Source of the DNA: Albugo candida
Lineage: Eukaryota > Oomycota > Peronosporomycetes > Albuginales
Direction of reading: 5' to 3'
Assembly: GCA_040437565.1 (NCBI GenBank)
Contig: JBDOQK010000067.1
Location: 100,374-164,373 of the forward strand
Length of the DNA stretch: 64,000 bases
Below are positions 23,925-36,000 of the stretch, piece after piece. How positions within the stretch are numbered: the stretch's first letter is position 1; each line of letters opens with the position of its first letter. Made by a program: the position numbers and the translations under genes. The notes below the pieces were generated by a model. The model saw only the letters and a list, made by a program, of their open reading frames with translations. It did no database searches and had not been told where the DNA came from.

Positions 23925-23966
23925 AGATGATAATCCAGAACAATATACCTATTTTGGCATTCGTCT

Positions 23967-24252
23967 TTAATCAAATAGCTTATCCTTTCTCCCGTCAAAA
24001 CGAAAGCTTGTGTTGCTCTTGTCAAACCGAGAGCTATTTCCGGCACTGACTTTCACCATGACAATATTTTCTTAGATATCAACTCACTATTCGATAGAAC
24101 TTACCATCAATGAACCCACTACACGACATTAAAATCGTAGCATCTTCATTCAAATCGCGAGCAGCGAATCTTCGATTGACCATCAGTAGATGCGCCACTT
24201 CGTCCAAAGCTTGATCATTCAATTCCACAAAAGCGAGCTGCACATCGTCCAT
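23967..24252 (-). CDS. small two-exon gene, unknown
   Basis: An ATG at 24252 opens a 148-nt exon (MDDVQLAFVELNDQALDEVA, then a helical stretch and MSCSGFIDG). A 55-bp intron (24050-24104, GTAAGT...AAAG) leads to a second exon that ends at the TAA complementary to 23967-23969, giving 76 residues. The donor is consensus and the frame is kept. The first exon looks helical and acidic, the second polar and basic. No family recognised. An intact small gene inside the gene-poor tract is possible; a remnant of a larger gene to the right (about 24.4-24.6 kb) is the alternative. Confidence 0.4.
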
Positions 24253-25181
24253 AGTGATCGGATGATCAGGTGCAGCTTAAATGATTTTTTCCGGGTTTGT
24301 GTGGAACTAAGCCAGCCTGCCCACATGTGTAATGTGTCTGTATGGAACAGCCTGCCAGGTCAGGTTGCATGAGGAGCGTATTTGGGATCGATTTTCATAA
24401 GCTCTCCAGCCTTTCCCACCCGAATTGGTCGCTTCGATTTTCTACCTTGGTTTGGCGTTTTTGAAAGATGTGGAAGGCCTTTGTTGCAGTGGCTACCTCT
24501 TTGGATTCGTGTTTCCACGGGAATAATTTAAGAAGGAGTTCCATGCACTGGTTTCTAAACACTATAAGTTCCTCAGGCTTCATCTTTATTGTTGCGAGCA
24601 CCGACTAGTAATTACTAAATTGCGAACTCAGCTGAGCATGCGATCGTGCTTTCGAGATCATGTGGCGATATAGCTCCATACGGTGCAGTTTACGACACGA
24701 AAGAGCCAACGGCATGTAGTCATATTCATCCCAACCCGCTGATTAATATTTTCCTGATGAAGCTGATTTCTCCTTTAGAACGAGGAGAATCTGGGATTCC
24801 CTTTCGCGTGATATCTATAGAAGTCGGGAGCCCCAATTCGGAGAGATTTTTTACAGGTTTCCTTGCCTCCGTTTCTTGGCTTGGAACTGGCGTCTATACC
24901 AATTGTGGCGACAGAAATGTTTCCTTTGTTGCTGGAGTTTGGTTCTGGTTGTTTTTTTTTGATGCTATTTTTTTGTCTAGCCACATTAACCGAAACGTGT
25001 ACATTGCCTTGGAATATGGGTATTCTTACCCCGTGCAGGGTAGAGCTGTTTGTCGAATGCGATTGCTCGCATTATTTCCAACACGCACAAATGCTTCGGC
25101 GGGGGCGGGAAGTGAATTCTCCACGTCGCCACAGCCACTCCTTTCGACAAATTGGCTTCTCGAAAGTAACTCCAGATCGAA

Positions 25182-25595
25182 GCCAAACACGTCCAGGTAT
25201 TACCGGCGTTTTAAGGTGTCGTGCTACTTGATAAAGTACTTTCAGCCAGAACGTTGACCGACTGACAGTCCAGTTGCTAAGGAGAGTCCATGTATGTGAG
25301 TATCACACGGCCATTGCTTCCTAGACGCTTGTCCAATCNNNNNNNNNNNNNNNNNNNNNNNNNNNNNNNNNNNNNNNNNNNNNNNNNNNNNNNNNNNNNN
25401 NNNNNNNNNNNNNNNNNNNNNNNNNNNNNNNNNNNNNNGCCAAACACGTCCAGGTATTACCGGCGTTTTAAGGTGTCGTGCTACTTGATAAAGTACTTTC
25501 AGCCAGAACGTTGACTGACTGTCAGTCGGTTGCTAAGGAGAGTCCATGTATGTGAGTATCACACGGCCATTGCTTCCTAGACGCTTGTCCAATCT
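25182..25595. repeat. 100-N gap with about 157-bp repeated flank, slightly diverged
   Basis: N run 25339-25438. 25182-25338 recurs from 25439 with a few differences (around GACTGACAGTCCAG versus GACTGTCAGTCGG). Probably unmerged alleles. Confidence 0.85.
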
Positions 25596-26864
25596 CGTGA
25601 CACTACAGGAGACAATAAAACACCGGGTTGCCGTGATTTTGGAGGAGTGAGATTGAGATCATTTTGTGTTGATACCTGACCTATTTCCGAACCCATTTTT
25701 TTGGGTAAATTGCTTTAGCAATTTTGTAAGCCCTGGTTGCCCTGAATTTTACTCTCTTGCTCCAGATGAGCAAGACGGTCTCTCAGCTTTCTTGCGTACG
25801 ACCAGGTGACGGAAGCGATCAAGCAAATGCAAAATAGTTCTTCATTGATGGATGAATTAAGAGCTGCATCTTGATAAGATTTGTACGGAAATGTTTGAGG
25901 ACTTCCTGAAAATCTTGTTCAAATGTGAGCTGACTCAGATCGCAACACCACACAGAAATAGCCTTGTTGTACATTGCCTCCAACTTCCTTTGGTTTGATT
26001 ACGCAAAAGTCCCTCTAAGAGGTCTCAAAACCTACAAAAAAAGGATCACGGAATGATCTTGGCATCTATCAATGCTTTGTGTCGATGTGATATTACTTTC
26101 AAAAAGTATTGGCGCATCAATTTCCAAGGTTTTCTGCCGCGATCAATCTATCGAGATCAGAGGCATTCGTGCGAGGAAATTCGATGTACTATCACACTCG
26201 ACATCTCACCGACATACAGACTTGATAACCCGTCGTGGGAAGGAAGCGTCTTCAGATTTTCTCTACCGTAAAGAAGCTTATTGTCCAGTCAATTGGACGT
26301 ACATGCTTCGCGACTTGGAAAATGGGCGTTGAAAAAGTTTAATCGACTGGTTTCGTCTTCTGTAAACAAAAGGAAAAGGCGGAGTTGATAATCAATGGAT
26401 ATTTAACACCGTCCATTACACCACGACGTTGAGTCAACAGGACGACCACGGTCAGCATTGCTTTTTCGAAGACACTCAGACCCTTAGAAAATCTATTTTA
26501 GCCACGTTGAACATAGATTGCTTGAGCTATTGCCAGCGGCACGATCGGAATAGAGAGACGATCAACTAGTTCTCGCTGAGTCGTGGCTTTCCTTGCATGG
26601 AGTAACGATGCACTTCTTTTGGATCGATAACAATTGTCGGTTGTTTAATCAGCGATCAAAAATTCCGCCAATTCCAGCACTTCTCGTAATATATACCACG
26701 TTTTGTGAGTTCTTTCGGTATTTTAGAAGATAGCGTTGCGTTCAAGACGAGCAGTTCAGCGTGCAAAGGTGAAGATCAACACGCAACGCATGGATCATTC
26801 GGTGATAGACACGTTATAAGCTCTCACAGGACTGTAGAAACGTCACATGTATGTGTATTTATTT

Positions 26865-26945
26865 TAGAAGGTATTCAAGATAGCCTAGGCGTCCAGAGAA
26901 AGTCACTTCGTCTAATCTTGTATATCGATACAATCAACTGGAAAT
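26865..26945 (+). repeat. dispersed repeat, copy 1 (AAGATAGCC family)
   Basis: Similar to 42885-42960 and 62884-62975, sharing TATTYAAGATAGCC and a GAAGTCAGTTAGT-like part. It may be a transposon terminal region, possibly an old LTR end. That is inference from its spread alone. Confidence 0.45.
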
Positions 26946-27295
26946 CTAACATCTTCACTTGGGACATCAGAAGACTATTCGAAAGTCTTGCTTGATTAAT
27001 AAAAACGCGGTACTTACTCAATCACAACGTTACTCGACACTCATCTTGCTATCCAAGGGTAGCTTACGAGCCGGTCCCGACAAATGCATTTCAGTTGCAT
27101 TTTTAGGTTTCCCCATAAAATTGAAAGGACTGACACATCGAGTACAGCATGTTTTTTCACGAACTTGATGATGCATCAAGACAAAAAAAATCCTTTAAGC
27201 TAGGACCGCGTGTGATGTAGCTTCAAATATCTTTGCTACAAGATATATGATGCTTGGTTAATTCTTGCGTCGAAGAAGCTTATGCGACTTTTCGT

Positions 27296-28129
27296 GCATC
27301 GAGAATCTTCAAGACCAAACCAGATGAGCGTATATTTCTTACAAGTTGAGAAATGCGAGCGGTTCTCCAACTTGGTTCACCTTCGGCACATCGATACAAA
27401 GGTACAGCTAAGTGAAATACACAAGGCGATTCTCTATCAGCATTACTGCTCTTTTTTTGGTGCTTGAATCTCGTAAAGTCGAGACATATTAGCTCTAAAG
27501 AGAGAATATTCTATGATGGTAAGCGGAGTTATATCGGAAAGGAGACTGAGCATGATAATATTTCTACAGAAGTTCGTCATCCAGCTTATTGATGACGATT
27601 GGCGGAAAGGGTACATGTAGGTGAGAAGGTTTTCTTAATTTTGATCACCTAAATAAAAACTTNNNNNNNNNNNNNNNNNNNNNNNNNNNNNNNNNNNNNN
27701 NNNNNNNNNNNNNNNNNNNNNNNNNNNNNNNNNNNNNNNNNNNNNNNNNNNNNNNNNNNNNNGCATCGAGAATCTTCAAGACCAAACCAGATGAGCGTAT
27801 ATTTCTTACAAGTTGAGAAATGCGAGCGGTTCTCCAACTTGGTTCACCTTCGGCACATCGATACAAAGGTACAGCTAAGTGAAATACACAAGGCGATTCT
27901 CTATCAGCATTACTGCTCTTTTTTTGGTGCTTGAATCTCGTAAAGTCGAGACATATTAGCTCTAAAGAGAGAATATTCTATGATGGTAAGCGGAGTTATA
28001 TCGGAAAGGAGACTGAGCATGATAATATTTCTACAGAAGTTCGTCATCCAGCTTATTGATGACGATTGGCGGAAAGGGTACATGTAGGTGAGAAGGTTTT
28101 CTTAATTTTGATCACCTAAATAAAAACTT
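27296..28129. repeat. 100-N gap with 367-bp repeated flank
   Basis: N run 27663-27762. 27296-27662 recurs at 27763-28129. Assembly overlap in a non-genic tract. Confidence 0.9.
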
Positions 28130-30293
28130 TAGTACGTATGCAAAAGTCGGCGATGACAAATGCGTCAATTAGAAAGGCTACCTGACGAGCTCTTTAGAAC
28201 AAAAAAATCAAAATATGCTCGTAAAATTCATGCGTAAAGCTATCTTCTCCTGAGCACTCAATCATCAGAGCAAGAACTAAACCTGTCTCCTATCATAAAC
28301 TACCTACAATCCTGGATGACCACGTCAACAGCAACTCGTCATTGCATCAACAGACGATAGATAAAAAACGTTTTTACAAATCGATCGAACAAGGTAGTTG
28401 CTTAGAAAACTTACGATCCAATTATACCTTCGAGATTAAGAAGTGCCGATCACTTGCCATCAAGAACACTAGATCTATATTCACTTTATAAAAACTATAC
28501 GCCGTCACCATTACCGGCATTATCCAGTGTCACGCAATTTCTAAATTTCCAATTTAATCAGGCCACATGCATGGTACGCAAATGCATGGCATCGTCTGTA
28601 CCACGCATGCATCTGTGGTATATAACATTGGATGCAATCGTTGTAAAGTATCTACCGTTTCTTTTTCCAGATTTTCCAGAAGCACTTGATATGTTTGAAC
28701 TATCATTCGCGGAAGAATTGCTTCGTTGATTATGTGTTATGAAATTAGGCATTCATATAAGATTTGTAAAACCCTGATTTATGATTAATAACTAAGACGG
28801 CAGCTTTTTCTCGGAAAAAGTTTTTTTATGCATCGTATGCTTAAATCGACGCAGTGGATCACTATTGAAAGAGTATGATGATTTGTACCGACCCGAGATG
28901 TTTTCGCAAGCATAGTAAGTGACAGAAAGCGTTCGTATCGAGCGATTCTAGGCGTTTGGCATCAACTTGATCAATTACGACTCATTTGGGTCGTCCTTTG
29001 TCGCGTCTGGTTGGAACCTGAAGTCCGCTCGAAGCGAAATTGATTTCAAAAATAGAAAGAGGCCCAGTCCTGTTTTGCATAGATAATCGCTCAAGACACC
29101 ACAAACCAGAACGCGCAACTATGTGACCACTTACCAGAGATTGCCAGCATTAGATGAATCCTTTATTTATTTTTTATAGAGTCGGAAGATTCATAAACTT
29201 CACGCTACAATCGGAATGATCCGAGATAAGCCATTGCTAGCCCAAAACGTGATTGAAGCGCAACATATCTTTCCAATGAGACGAAAAATGTCAAAAGAAA
29301 ATTTTCACATGAAAGTAAAAGAAGATAACCAGAGGCGCAATAATATATGGCTGCGGTTCGGCAGCATTTGTATTCATATTCTATAGGATATATGGAAGCT
29401 CAGTCACACACCACGTTAAATAATTTTGCTTCCTGAATTTACACAGAATGGTGAATGGCAGTCACAAAGTTAGGCGACTCATGGAACTGGATGTGTATGC
29501 TCTTTTTGTTTTGTTTAGCTGGCCGCAAAACGAGCTCGCTTTGAGTGAAAGTCTATGCTTGGGTGTCGTGCTGTCTGAATCTTACGGTTCGGACAGTCTC
29601 CTGGAATGCAGTGGTCTTCGTACATTGTCTTCAAGTTGTAGAGAGGAAGCAAGGAATGAAGGAAGCTGACCACTTCATCTCGCAATGGGACCAGGATACC
29701 CCAGCTAGCACCTCGATCCGTTCAGTTGAATCTCGATTGTTTTGACGCACGTGTGATGTAACTCTTTCATGTTTCTAGTGGTGAGTTATTGAGAATCATT
29801 GTTATATGTGGCAATGAGTACTAGGTCAGATGAAGCATTCGCAGTTTGTCAACTCAGTCGAATTTTGGAGAATACAAGCTCAGAACATAATAATGCTAAA
29901 AGAGCTTGTGGAGACGAATGATGGACATAGTTGTGTCGAATGACGATATTTGCCGTGAAGTTGACCATCCAATGCCTCCATCGAATTTAAAAAGATTTTT
30001 TCCTTAGCTGATGTTTCCTGATTCATAGTGTATCGTAGCTCATGTCACTATATACTTTTCTTTTCGCATCGTTGCACCATGATAAAGAGTAATAATTATC
30101 ACTGCTTTACGTTGATGGAAAGCATGGAAAGCACTACAGTGATTTTCACTTGGATAGATTCAATTCATCAGGTCAATATTCTGAATTTTGTGCAACAGAT
30201 CTTCTCAATGAAAATCTGCCGCCAAAACCCTGTGCGACGAATGCAATATGCAACTCTTATAAGATGATACCAAAGCCGTCAATTCAGTCTGCA

Positions 30294-30301
30294 TAAATTT
30301 A
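30294..30301. repeat. target site duplication, left
   Basis: TAAATTTA directly before the left terminus of family A, matching 33049-33056. The word is a palindrome, so orientation cannot be told. Confidence 0.65.
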
Positions 30302-30864
30302 GGGAGCTGCTAACCGGACACTCCACCTCTCCTTACATATGTTTATATATTTTGTTAGACCCCCCTTATTTGGGTTAATAAATAGATAGCATATACTAAA
30401 CGGGACACCCCTTACCCTATGCAGCACATATATGCTACATGACCACGGCCTCTTCTCCACCTTAACGTCTTTCTGTTGGAATATATTCGATTGGTGGCCG
30501 CGCGACAATGAAATAGTTCAACGACGGGCGACTCCACCTGCCCATTGCTTGCGGAGGAATCTGGCGGTATCAGAACAACCAGCCAAATCGTGAGCAAGCG
30601 CAATGTAAGTCAACAGCATTCATGCATGCGAGTTTGTCTCAAAATCCCTTTGATACTTTCATCTGCCGTTTTTCCAGATTTATCCCATCACAATGACAAT
30701 TATCAATAGCGAAAAAAAAATGCAAAAGTGCAAGAAAAAGGCGTTGAGGTAAGCCACAATGATTCGTGTATGATTTCTTCTTACCGTTTTTTTTTTCAGG
30801 CTATTGAAATTGATCGCGGTTCCGGCGACGATGGGTTGCTTGCCCAAGAATTCCGCGCGGAATT

Positions 30865-30964
30865 NNNNNNNNNNNNNNNNNNNNNNNNNNNNNNNNNNNN
30901 NNNNNNNNNNNNNNNNNNNNNNNNNNNNNNNNNNNNNNNNNNNNNNNNNNNNNNNNNNNNNNNN
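30865..30964. other. 100-N gap without repeated flank
   Basis: The contig stops exactly at the end of a perfect 16-bp palindrome, AATTCCGCGCGGAATT (30849-30864). The sequence after the gap is unrelated, so real sequence is probably missing. Confidence 0.8.
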
Positions 30965-31234
30965 ATCCGTCGCTCTTATTTTATTTTCATGATAACCTTT
31001 CCCATTCATTACACACACTTTCAAACCAATCAGTAAATCAACGATAGATTCAGCAGTCATAGCATTTTATTATCTAAACCATACGTCGATCGAAATTCTT
31101 GTCAACTCATCTCCCTTTAGCAAAACTGAAACGCTTAACTCAGCACATAAGTAAACCAAGCATCACAAAGTATTGACTCATATTTGATTATAGTGGGGGG
31201 TGTTTATCAAAATATATATGGGATTAAAAAAATA

Positions 31235-32028
31235 GGGAGCGCCTATAATCACACTCCCCTTTCACTATTCTCACCCCCCATTCGGGAGCCCATAAAATCA
31301 TTCCGTATCGATTTCCACCAATCACGTAATTATTATGATATGTTTGTCATACTTTGTTGCGTCTGTGTTATCGTTTTGAATTCAAGGACCCTGCTCAGCC
31401 TGCTACCTTTTGGTTGTAGCCAAAAGTCGATATCCTACTCACATATTGCAAAATATAATGGTGCTTCCTATCTCTGCTTATTCTCATTCGTTTATCGAGT
31501 ACTCATCATGTTGCTGTAAGTAAGGCTTTTGGATAATAGCATCGATGCATAATTCTTTACTTCATCCTTTTAAGCCTTCGAGTAGCGATGCCTTGCTACT
31601 TATGCTTCAATGTCAATAACTTGGAATGACGTAGCCATGGTATCCACTTCGTACTATCTGACTGTTGCGAAATTGCGCTATATTTATCTGTCAATTGATC
31701 CGATTTTATTGCCGTTGGATCAAATAGGACATGGAAAGAATAATCGTGTATTGCTATATCATGATTTTCATCTACTTAAATTCAGAAAAACTCATCGAGA
31801 TTGTCATTGCTTTTAGTGAACAGCTCTTGCTTCTCGTTCATGAAGTCACCATGGACTGACTATTCGCTGATATGCTCCAATTCTTCTGAGTCTATTGTTT
31901 GAACGAGTTTGTAATGAATGAATGATTGCTGATTGTCACGTGATTGGTGAAAATTGATACGGAATGATATTACATTGGGAGGGGTGTGTGAGAATAGTTA
32001 AAGGAAGGGGGTGATTATAGGCGCTCCC
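31235..32028. mobile_element. non-autonomous TIR element (family B), copy 1
   Basis: A 794-bp element with long imperfect inverted ends of about 100 bp. Both ends begin GGGAGCGCCTATAATCAC and both include ATCATTCCGTATC and CACCAATCACGT. The flanking 8-mers AAAAAATA and AGAAAATA match at 7 of 8 and may be the target duplication. It lies within family A. No transposase is present. A 68-codon ORF at 31610-31816 is shared with copy 2. Confidence 0.75.
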
Positions 32029-32100
32029 AGAAAATATACCAATTTGATAAATAAATAATAAAATTACCAAGTGAGTATACTATACGTAAGGGTATACACA

Positions 32101-32556
32101 TTGCACACTTCAATATCATCGATGGAAAGCGACGAAACAAATTAGCAGCAGCTTCTTTCGATAACACGAGTTATGCCAATAAAAGGGACATAATTCAAGC
32201 AGTAATTGACTGCAGCCGAGAATGTAACCGTCCGTTTCTTGTGGTATCAAGTGACAAGCGTTATGAAGCATTGTCACANNNNNNNNNNNNNNNNNNNNNN
32301 NNNNNNNNNNNNNNNNNNNNNNNNNNNNNNNNNNNNNNNNNNNNNNNNNNNNNNNNNNNNNNNNNNNNNNNNNNNNNNTTGCACACTTCAATATCATCGA
32401 TGGAAAGCGACGAAACAAATTAGCAGCAGCTTCTTTCGATAACACGAGTTATGCCAATAAAAGGGACATAATTCAAGCAGTAATTGACTGCAGCCGAGAA
32501 TGTAACCGTCCGTTTCTTGTGGTATCAAGTGACAAGCGTTATGAAGCATTGTCACA
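32101..32556. repeat. 100-N gap with 178-bp repeated flank
   Basis: N run 32279-32378. 32101-32278 recurs at 32379-32556. Assembly overlap within element family A. Confidence 0.9.
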
Positions 32557-32767
32557 CAACATGAATGTTTCTTTGTTGTGCAGTTTGCCTTTTCACAGAC
32601 AATCAGCCCTCCAACAAAGTTTGTTTTGCCCTCCTGTCAAGTATCCTATTCGCCAAAAGCGTCTCGTATATATAAGTCATGGAGCTAGAGATATGGCCAT
32701 AATCTCCAGTAGGAAAGTGACTACGGTGATGATGCAAACGAAGGTATACTGCCACATATATGAACTG

Positions 32768-32924
32768 TGCTCGACTTCTCAATTTGCCGGCTACTAAGTA
32801 ACCCGTCAATTTAGTAAAACAACTCGAAAAAACAACCTTTTTCAACTCCTTCCTCTCGAAAACAATGGTTCAAGTCGACATATCGACACAACCAAGGGTG
32901 CTAGCGTCCACTTGTAGTGACGTG
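32768..32924 (+). repeat. dispersed repeat with ORF start MVQVDIS, copy 1
   Basis: Matches 42309-42472. Both copies contain the start of the same ORF (ATG at 32865; MVQVDISTQP-VLASTC-DV). This copy is cut by the gap at 32925-33024. Family unassigned; probably part of a transposable element. Confidence 0.6.
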
Positions 32925-33024
32925 NNNNNNNNNNNNNNNNNNNNNNNNNNNNNNNNNNNNNNNNNNNNNNNNNNNNNNNNNNNNNNNNNNNNNNNNNNNN
33001 NNNNNNNNNNNNNNNNNNNNNNNN
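32925..33024. other. 100-N gap without repeated flank
   Basis: The gap falls inside the MVQVDIS repeat, directly before the right terminus of element family A. Real sequence is probably missing. Confidence 0.8.
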
Positions 33025-33056
33025 GGTTGTGTCCGGATAGCAGCTCCCTAAATTTA

Positions 33057-36000
33057 TTTGAAGTTCCAAGATCAGCTTTACCAGTCAAAGTGAGTATCTC
33101 TTGAAAAATGATTTCTGAACAGGAAGCGGTCGCTTTCGTCTACTACAGCAATGTTGGCAGCTGAGCGAAGAGGACGTTCTTTCGGCAAAAAAATGTCTTC
33201 TTTATTCTGAGATAGTAAACTCATCCTTGCTAAAATGCGACTAGAAACCTAAAACGCAATCTTGAGTCCTTTTTTAATCTTTTGACGAGCGGTATAAGGT
33301 ACCTGCTCAATTCATTGACTTTCTATAACTGCAAGATCGACCGATGATTTTGACGTGATTCAGCCTGGAAATACACTTCCATGCATCGAGACTCGAGTAC
33401 TCCCACATCGACTCCTGATATTCATGTATCCCTTCGCAATTGTCGCGATGAAGTGACTACTAATTTCTGTTTTTGGATTCGATATTGCTGCGTCCTATTT
33501 GCTCGTATGGATAATGGATGTCGATGGGCTAATGATTGTAAAGTGGTCTTCATCAATACAAACAAGTAAATCTCAATTTATTCAAATTTCAAAAAAGTGT
33601 ATAAGCTTGTCCATTTGGGCATTATCAATCGTAGCGACAACTGACAACTTTATACAGTCATTGAAGAATCGCAACGAGGCAACATCCAGGTTTTACTTTG
33701 TGTCAATCAACATCTCATCACTGTATAACAATCACTCAAATTAGTGTAGCTCACGAACGTTTTATCGATAAAAACTCGATTGATTGAAGACGGATACTTT
33801 GTTGGCCCCATTCGTAGTGACTCTCATTAAAGTGTTGTGAAGAGCTACATATTTGATTACGTTCCGCATGTTTCCCTTCATTACAGTCAGCACACTATAC
33901 AACATGCGACAGCGTTTATCAAAAGATGCATATATTCTGATCAGACACGCGCTTCTAGAAAATTAGTAGCTTCCGTGACATCGTTCTTATCATGAAAAGA
34001 GATAAGAACACACGATAAACTCTTCAGACATCTTAACACTCACTGCCACTAGACTCTGTTGGAAGAAACTGGTAATATCATTGATACCTCGAAGAGTAAT
34101 TATCTTCGCGTTTTACTGAATTGTTTTCATTTGGATGTTATGAGCTCTTAGCTAAGCTTAATTGCATGTTTATTTTTTCGAATTTCTGTCGCACTCAAAG
34201 GCTTCAACATCAACGTAGTTAGTCGGTGTTATTTCTCACTACCCCATCCATGCTTGCGTCATTTTGGACCTAAAATCTCAAAATCAAAATTATATTGCAG
34301 CGGTTCCTGTTTACAAAGCTTTAAGAATTCTAATGATAATCTGGTTTCCTGACAGAGTAGCCAGCATGTTGTGTGAAACAAGAGGATGATTTGAGAAAGA
34401 ATCTTCACCTAGCATATATTTCAGAACATGGACTAATCAGTCTGCTAATAATTCGGAAATGGAAATAGAATCGACCTCGGAATCATGAGGCTCAAAGGCT
34501 ATAGAGAAAACCAGCAGGATATTGTCACGGATGATTTGACGGAGTATCAGGCCCAGGGAGTTTTAGTGCAAGCAGGATCAGTTCAAAACTACTGATAGTG
34601 TAGTTAAGTAGCCTCTAAGTAATGTGAAGTTTGAATGCCTATTCCGAGGTTTTATAGTTGGGTCGCTATAAAGATCATAATAATTCGGATTCGAGCGGAG
34701 CTATGTTACCGAATGCTCTTAATATGCAGTCATACTAAGATAGTCTGCCTTTCACCTGTGTCATTATAGGTGATTGCTAGTTCACAGTTTTAGCGCTGAA
34801 GTTTCAATTAGAGCGGTAAATCGTTGCAACAAGCATTGCAGTAGTCGAACTAGAGGTAGCAGCTACGACGTCACCCATGAATGGAGTCATTGAATATAAT
34901 CGTGGAAGCGTAAGTACTCACAATTTCGACAGATCAATTCAGTAGGTTCTAAACTCGTCCAGTTTATGTAGCATCTAGAAATAGATTCCATATCTTATCC
35001 TACCGCTGGAATAACAATTGCTGCATGAGCAATCGCCGGCCTTTATCAAGGAATTTATATTGACGCATGCACAACTGTAGCGACTACTCCCAGACATATA
35101 TCTAGCTGTCACAACTTTCTTCAGCATCATGACCTGTACGCCAACTTCACTTATGAGATTGTAGGAGCGCCCTCCGAATTATGACATGATCGATTGGAAA
35201 CGTTTGCTGAAATAGCTGATGATATTCCATTTTCGAACGTTCAGGATAATGTGAGCAGAATTTGCAGCAGCCCTCTAAACATCTACACAAATAATCAGAC
35301 AATTCCAAAAACACGAAAAATAGCTGTGATCATAGCGACAAAAGAATGTACGGAGACAATGCCACAACAAGAAAGGCTTTGTGTCTGGCCCGAGCTGATT
35401 TTAGGAAGAGAGAGAAGGAACGATGAATGCAATGACGGGTCAAATAGAGATTCTAGTTTTTCTTGATGGAAAATGAAGTACTGTTGGAACGGGCACTGTC
35501 GCAGAAAAACTGATAGACTCTAATCGTATGATAAGAGAAGAAGTGATGATGAAGATAGAAGAGGTTTTGAACTAGATAGAACATAACTTGTTGAGTAAAG
35601 ATAAACAGAAGATGCTATCGAAATACCTCATTTTTATCAATCTGCAACAAGAGAAAAGTCATCCGTTCGGCGCGGCATACTGCCTACTTCTACAAAACAT
35701 TCACACGAAATATTTTTTATTTAGGATTGCTTTGCATGTTTGACATTTAGTGACGCTAAAAATGAGAGATACCCAACTGGTGAATCCAGTATGGAGGCTT
35801 TCCAGTAAGTGATGCACTAAACTACCGATGGGTTACCTCCAAAACGATGATAAATGCTGTGACACGTGTGATTTAATTGAATAGGGATCAGAGACTATTG
35901 TCCATAATGTGTATCCAGGACACTGATAACCCGCTCGTAGAGTACAGAAATAGAAATGAAGACAGTTTTTCTTGTTTGAGCGATCAATGTTTTCGTCATT

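Larger units (their letters stand above)
24253..30293. other. 6-kb gene-poor tract with decayed open stretches
   Basis: I find no gene I would defend. Open stretches of 60-200 codons occur (for example plus 24646-25257), but none has a recognisable domain, convincing splice sites or a credible start. 26865-26945 carries a dispersed repeat described separately. Two unmerged contig overlaps lie inside. The sequence is more AT-rich than the gene blocks. Confidence 0.4.
30302..33048. mobile_element. TIR DNA transposon with 8-bp target duplication (family A)
   Basis: The left end GGGAGCTGCTAACCGGACAC and the inverted right end (GGGAGCTGCTATCCGGACAC) match at 19 of 20 positions. They are bordered by an exact 8-bp repeat TAAATTTA at 30294-30301 and 33049-33056. 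An 8-bp duplication fits hAT, P or Merlin types; Mutator usually gives 9. No transposase can be read. A possible spliced ORF start lies near 30692-30864, with a 10-bp T tract before its acceptor. Inside it lie a second TIR element (31235-32028), a repeat also found at 42.3 kb, and three gaps. Confidence 0.7.

Noticed and set aside
24646-25257. 203-codon plus-strand ORF as a gene
   Set aside because: No domain, odd composition, and the opposite strand is also largely open in pieces. I could not support a product or a start.
26865-27170. Retroelement coding sequence next to the AAGATAGCC repeat
   Set aside because: A few words look vaguely like a retroelement, but the reading is too weak to assign a family.
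28840-29000. Possible rRNA fragment (a word resembling the start of 5.8S)
   Set aside because: Only a few bases matched and the conserved core of 5.8S is absent.
31610-31816. A 68-codon ORF kept open in both copies of element family B
   Set aside because: The copies are about 90% identical in DNA, but most differences change amino acids (about 14 of roughly 20). The frame is therefore not under visible protein-level selection and is probably open by chance.
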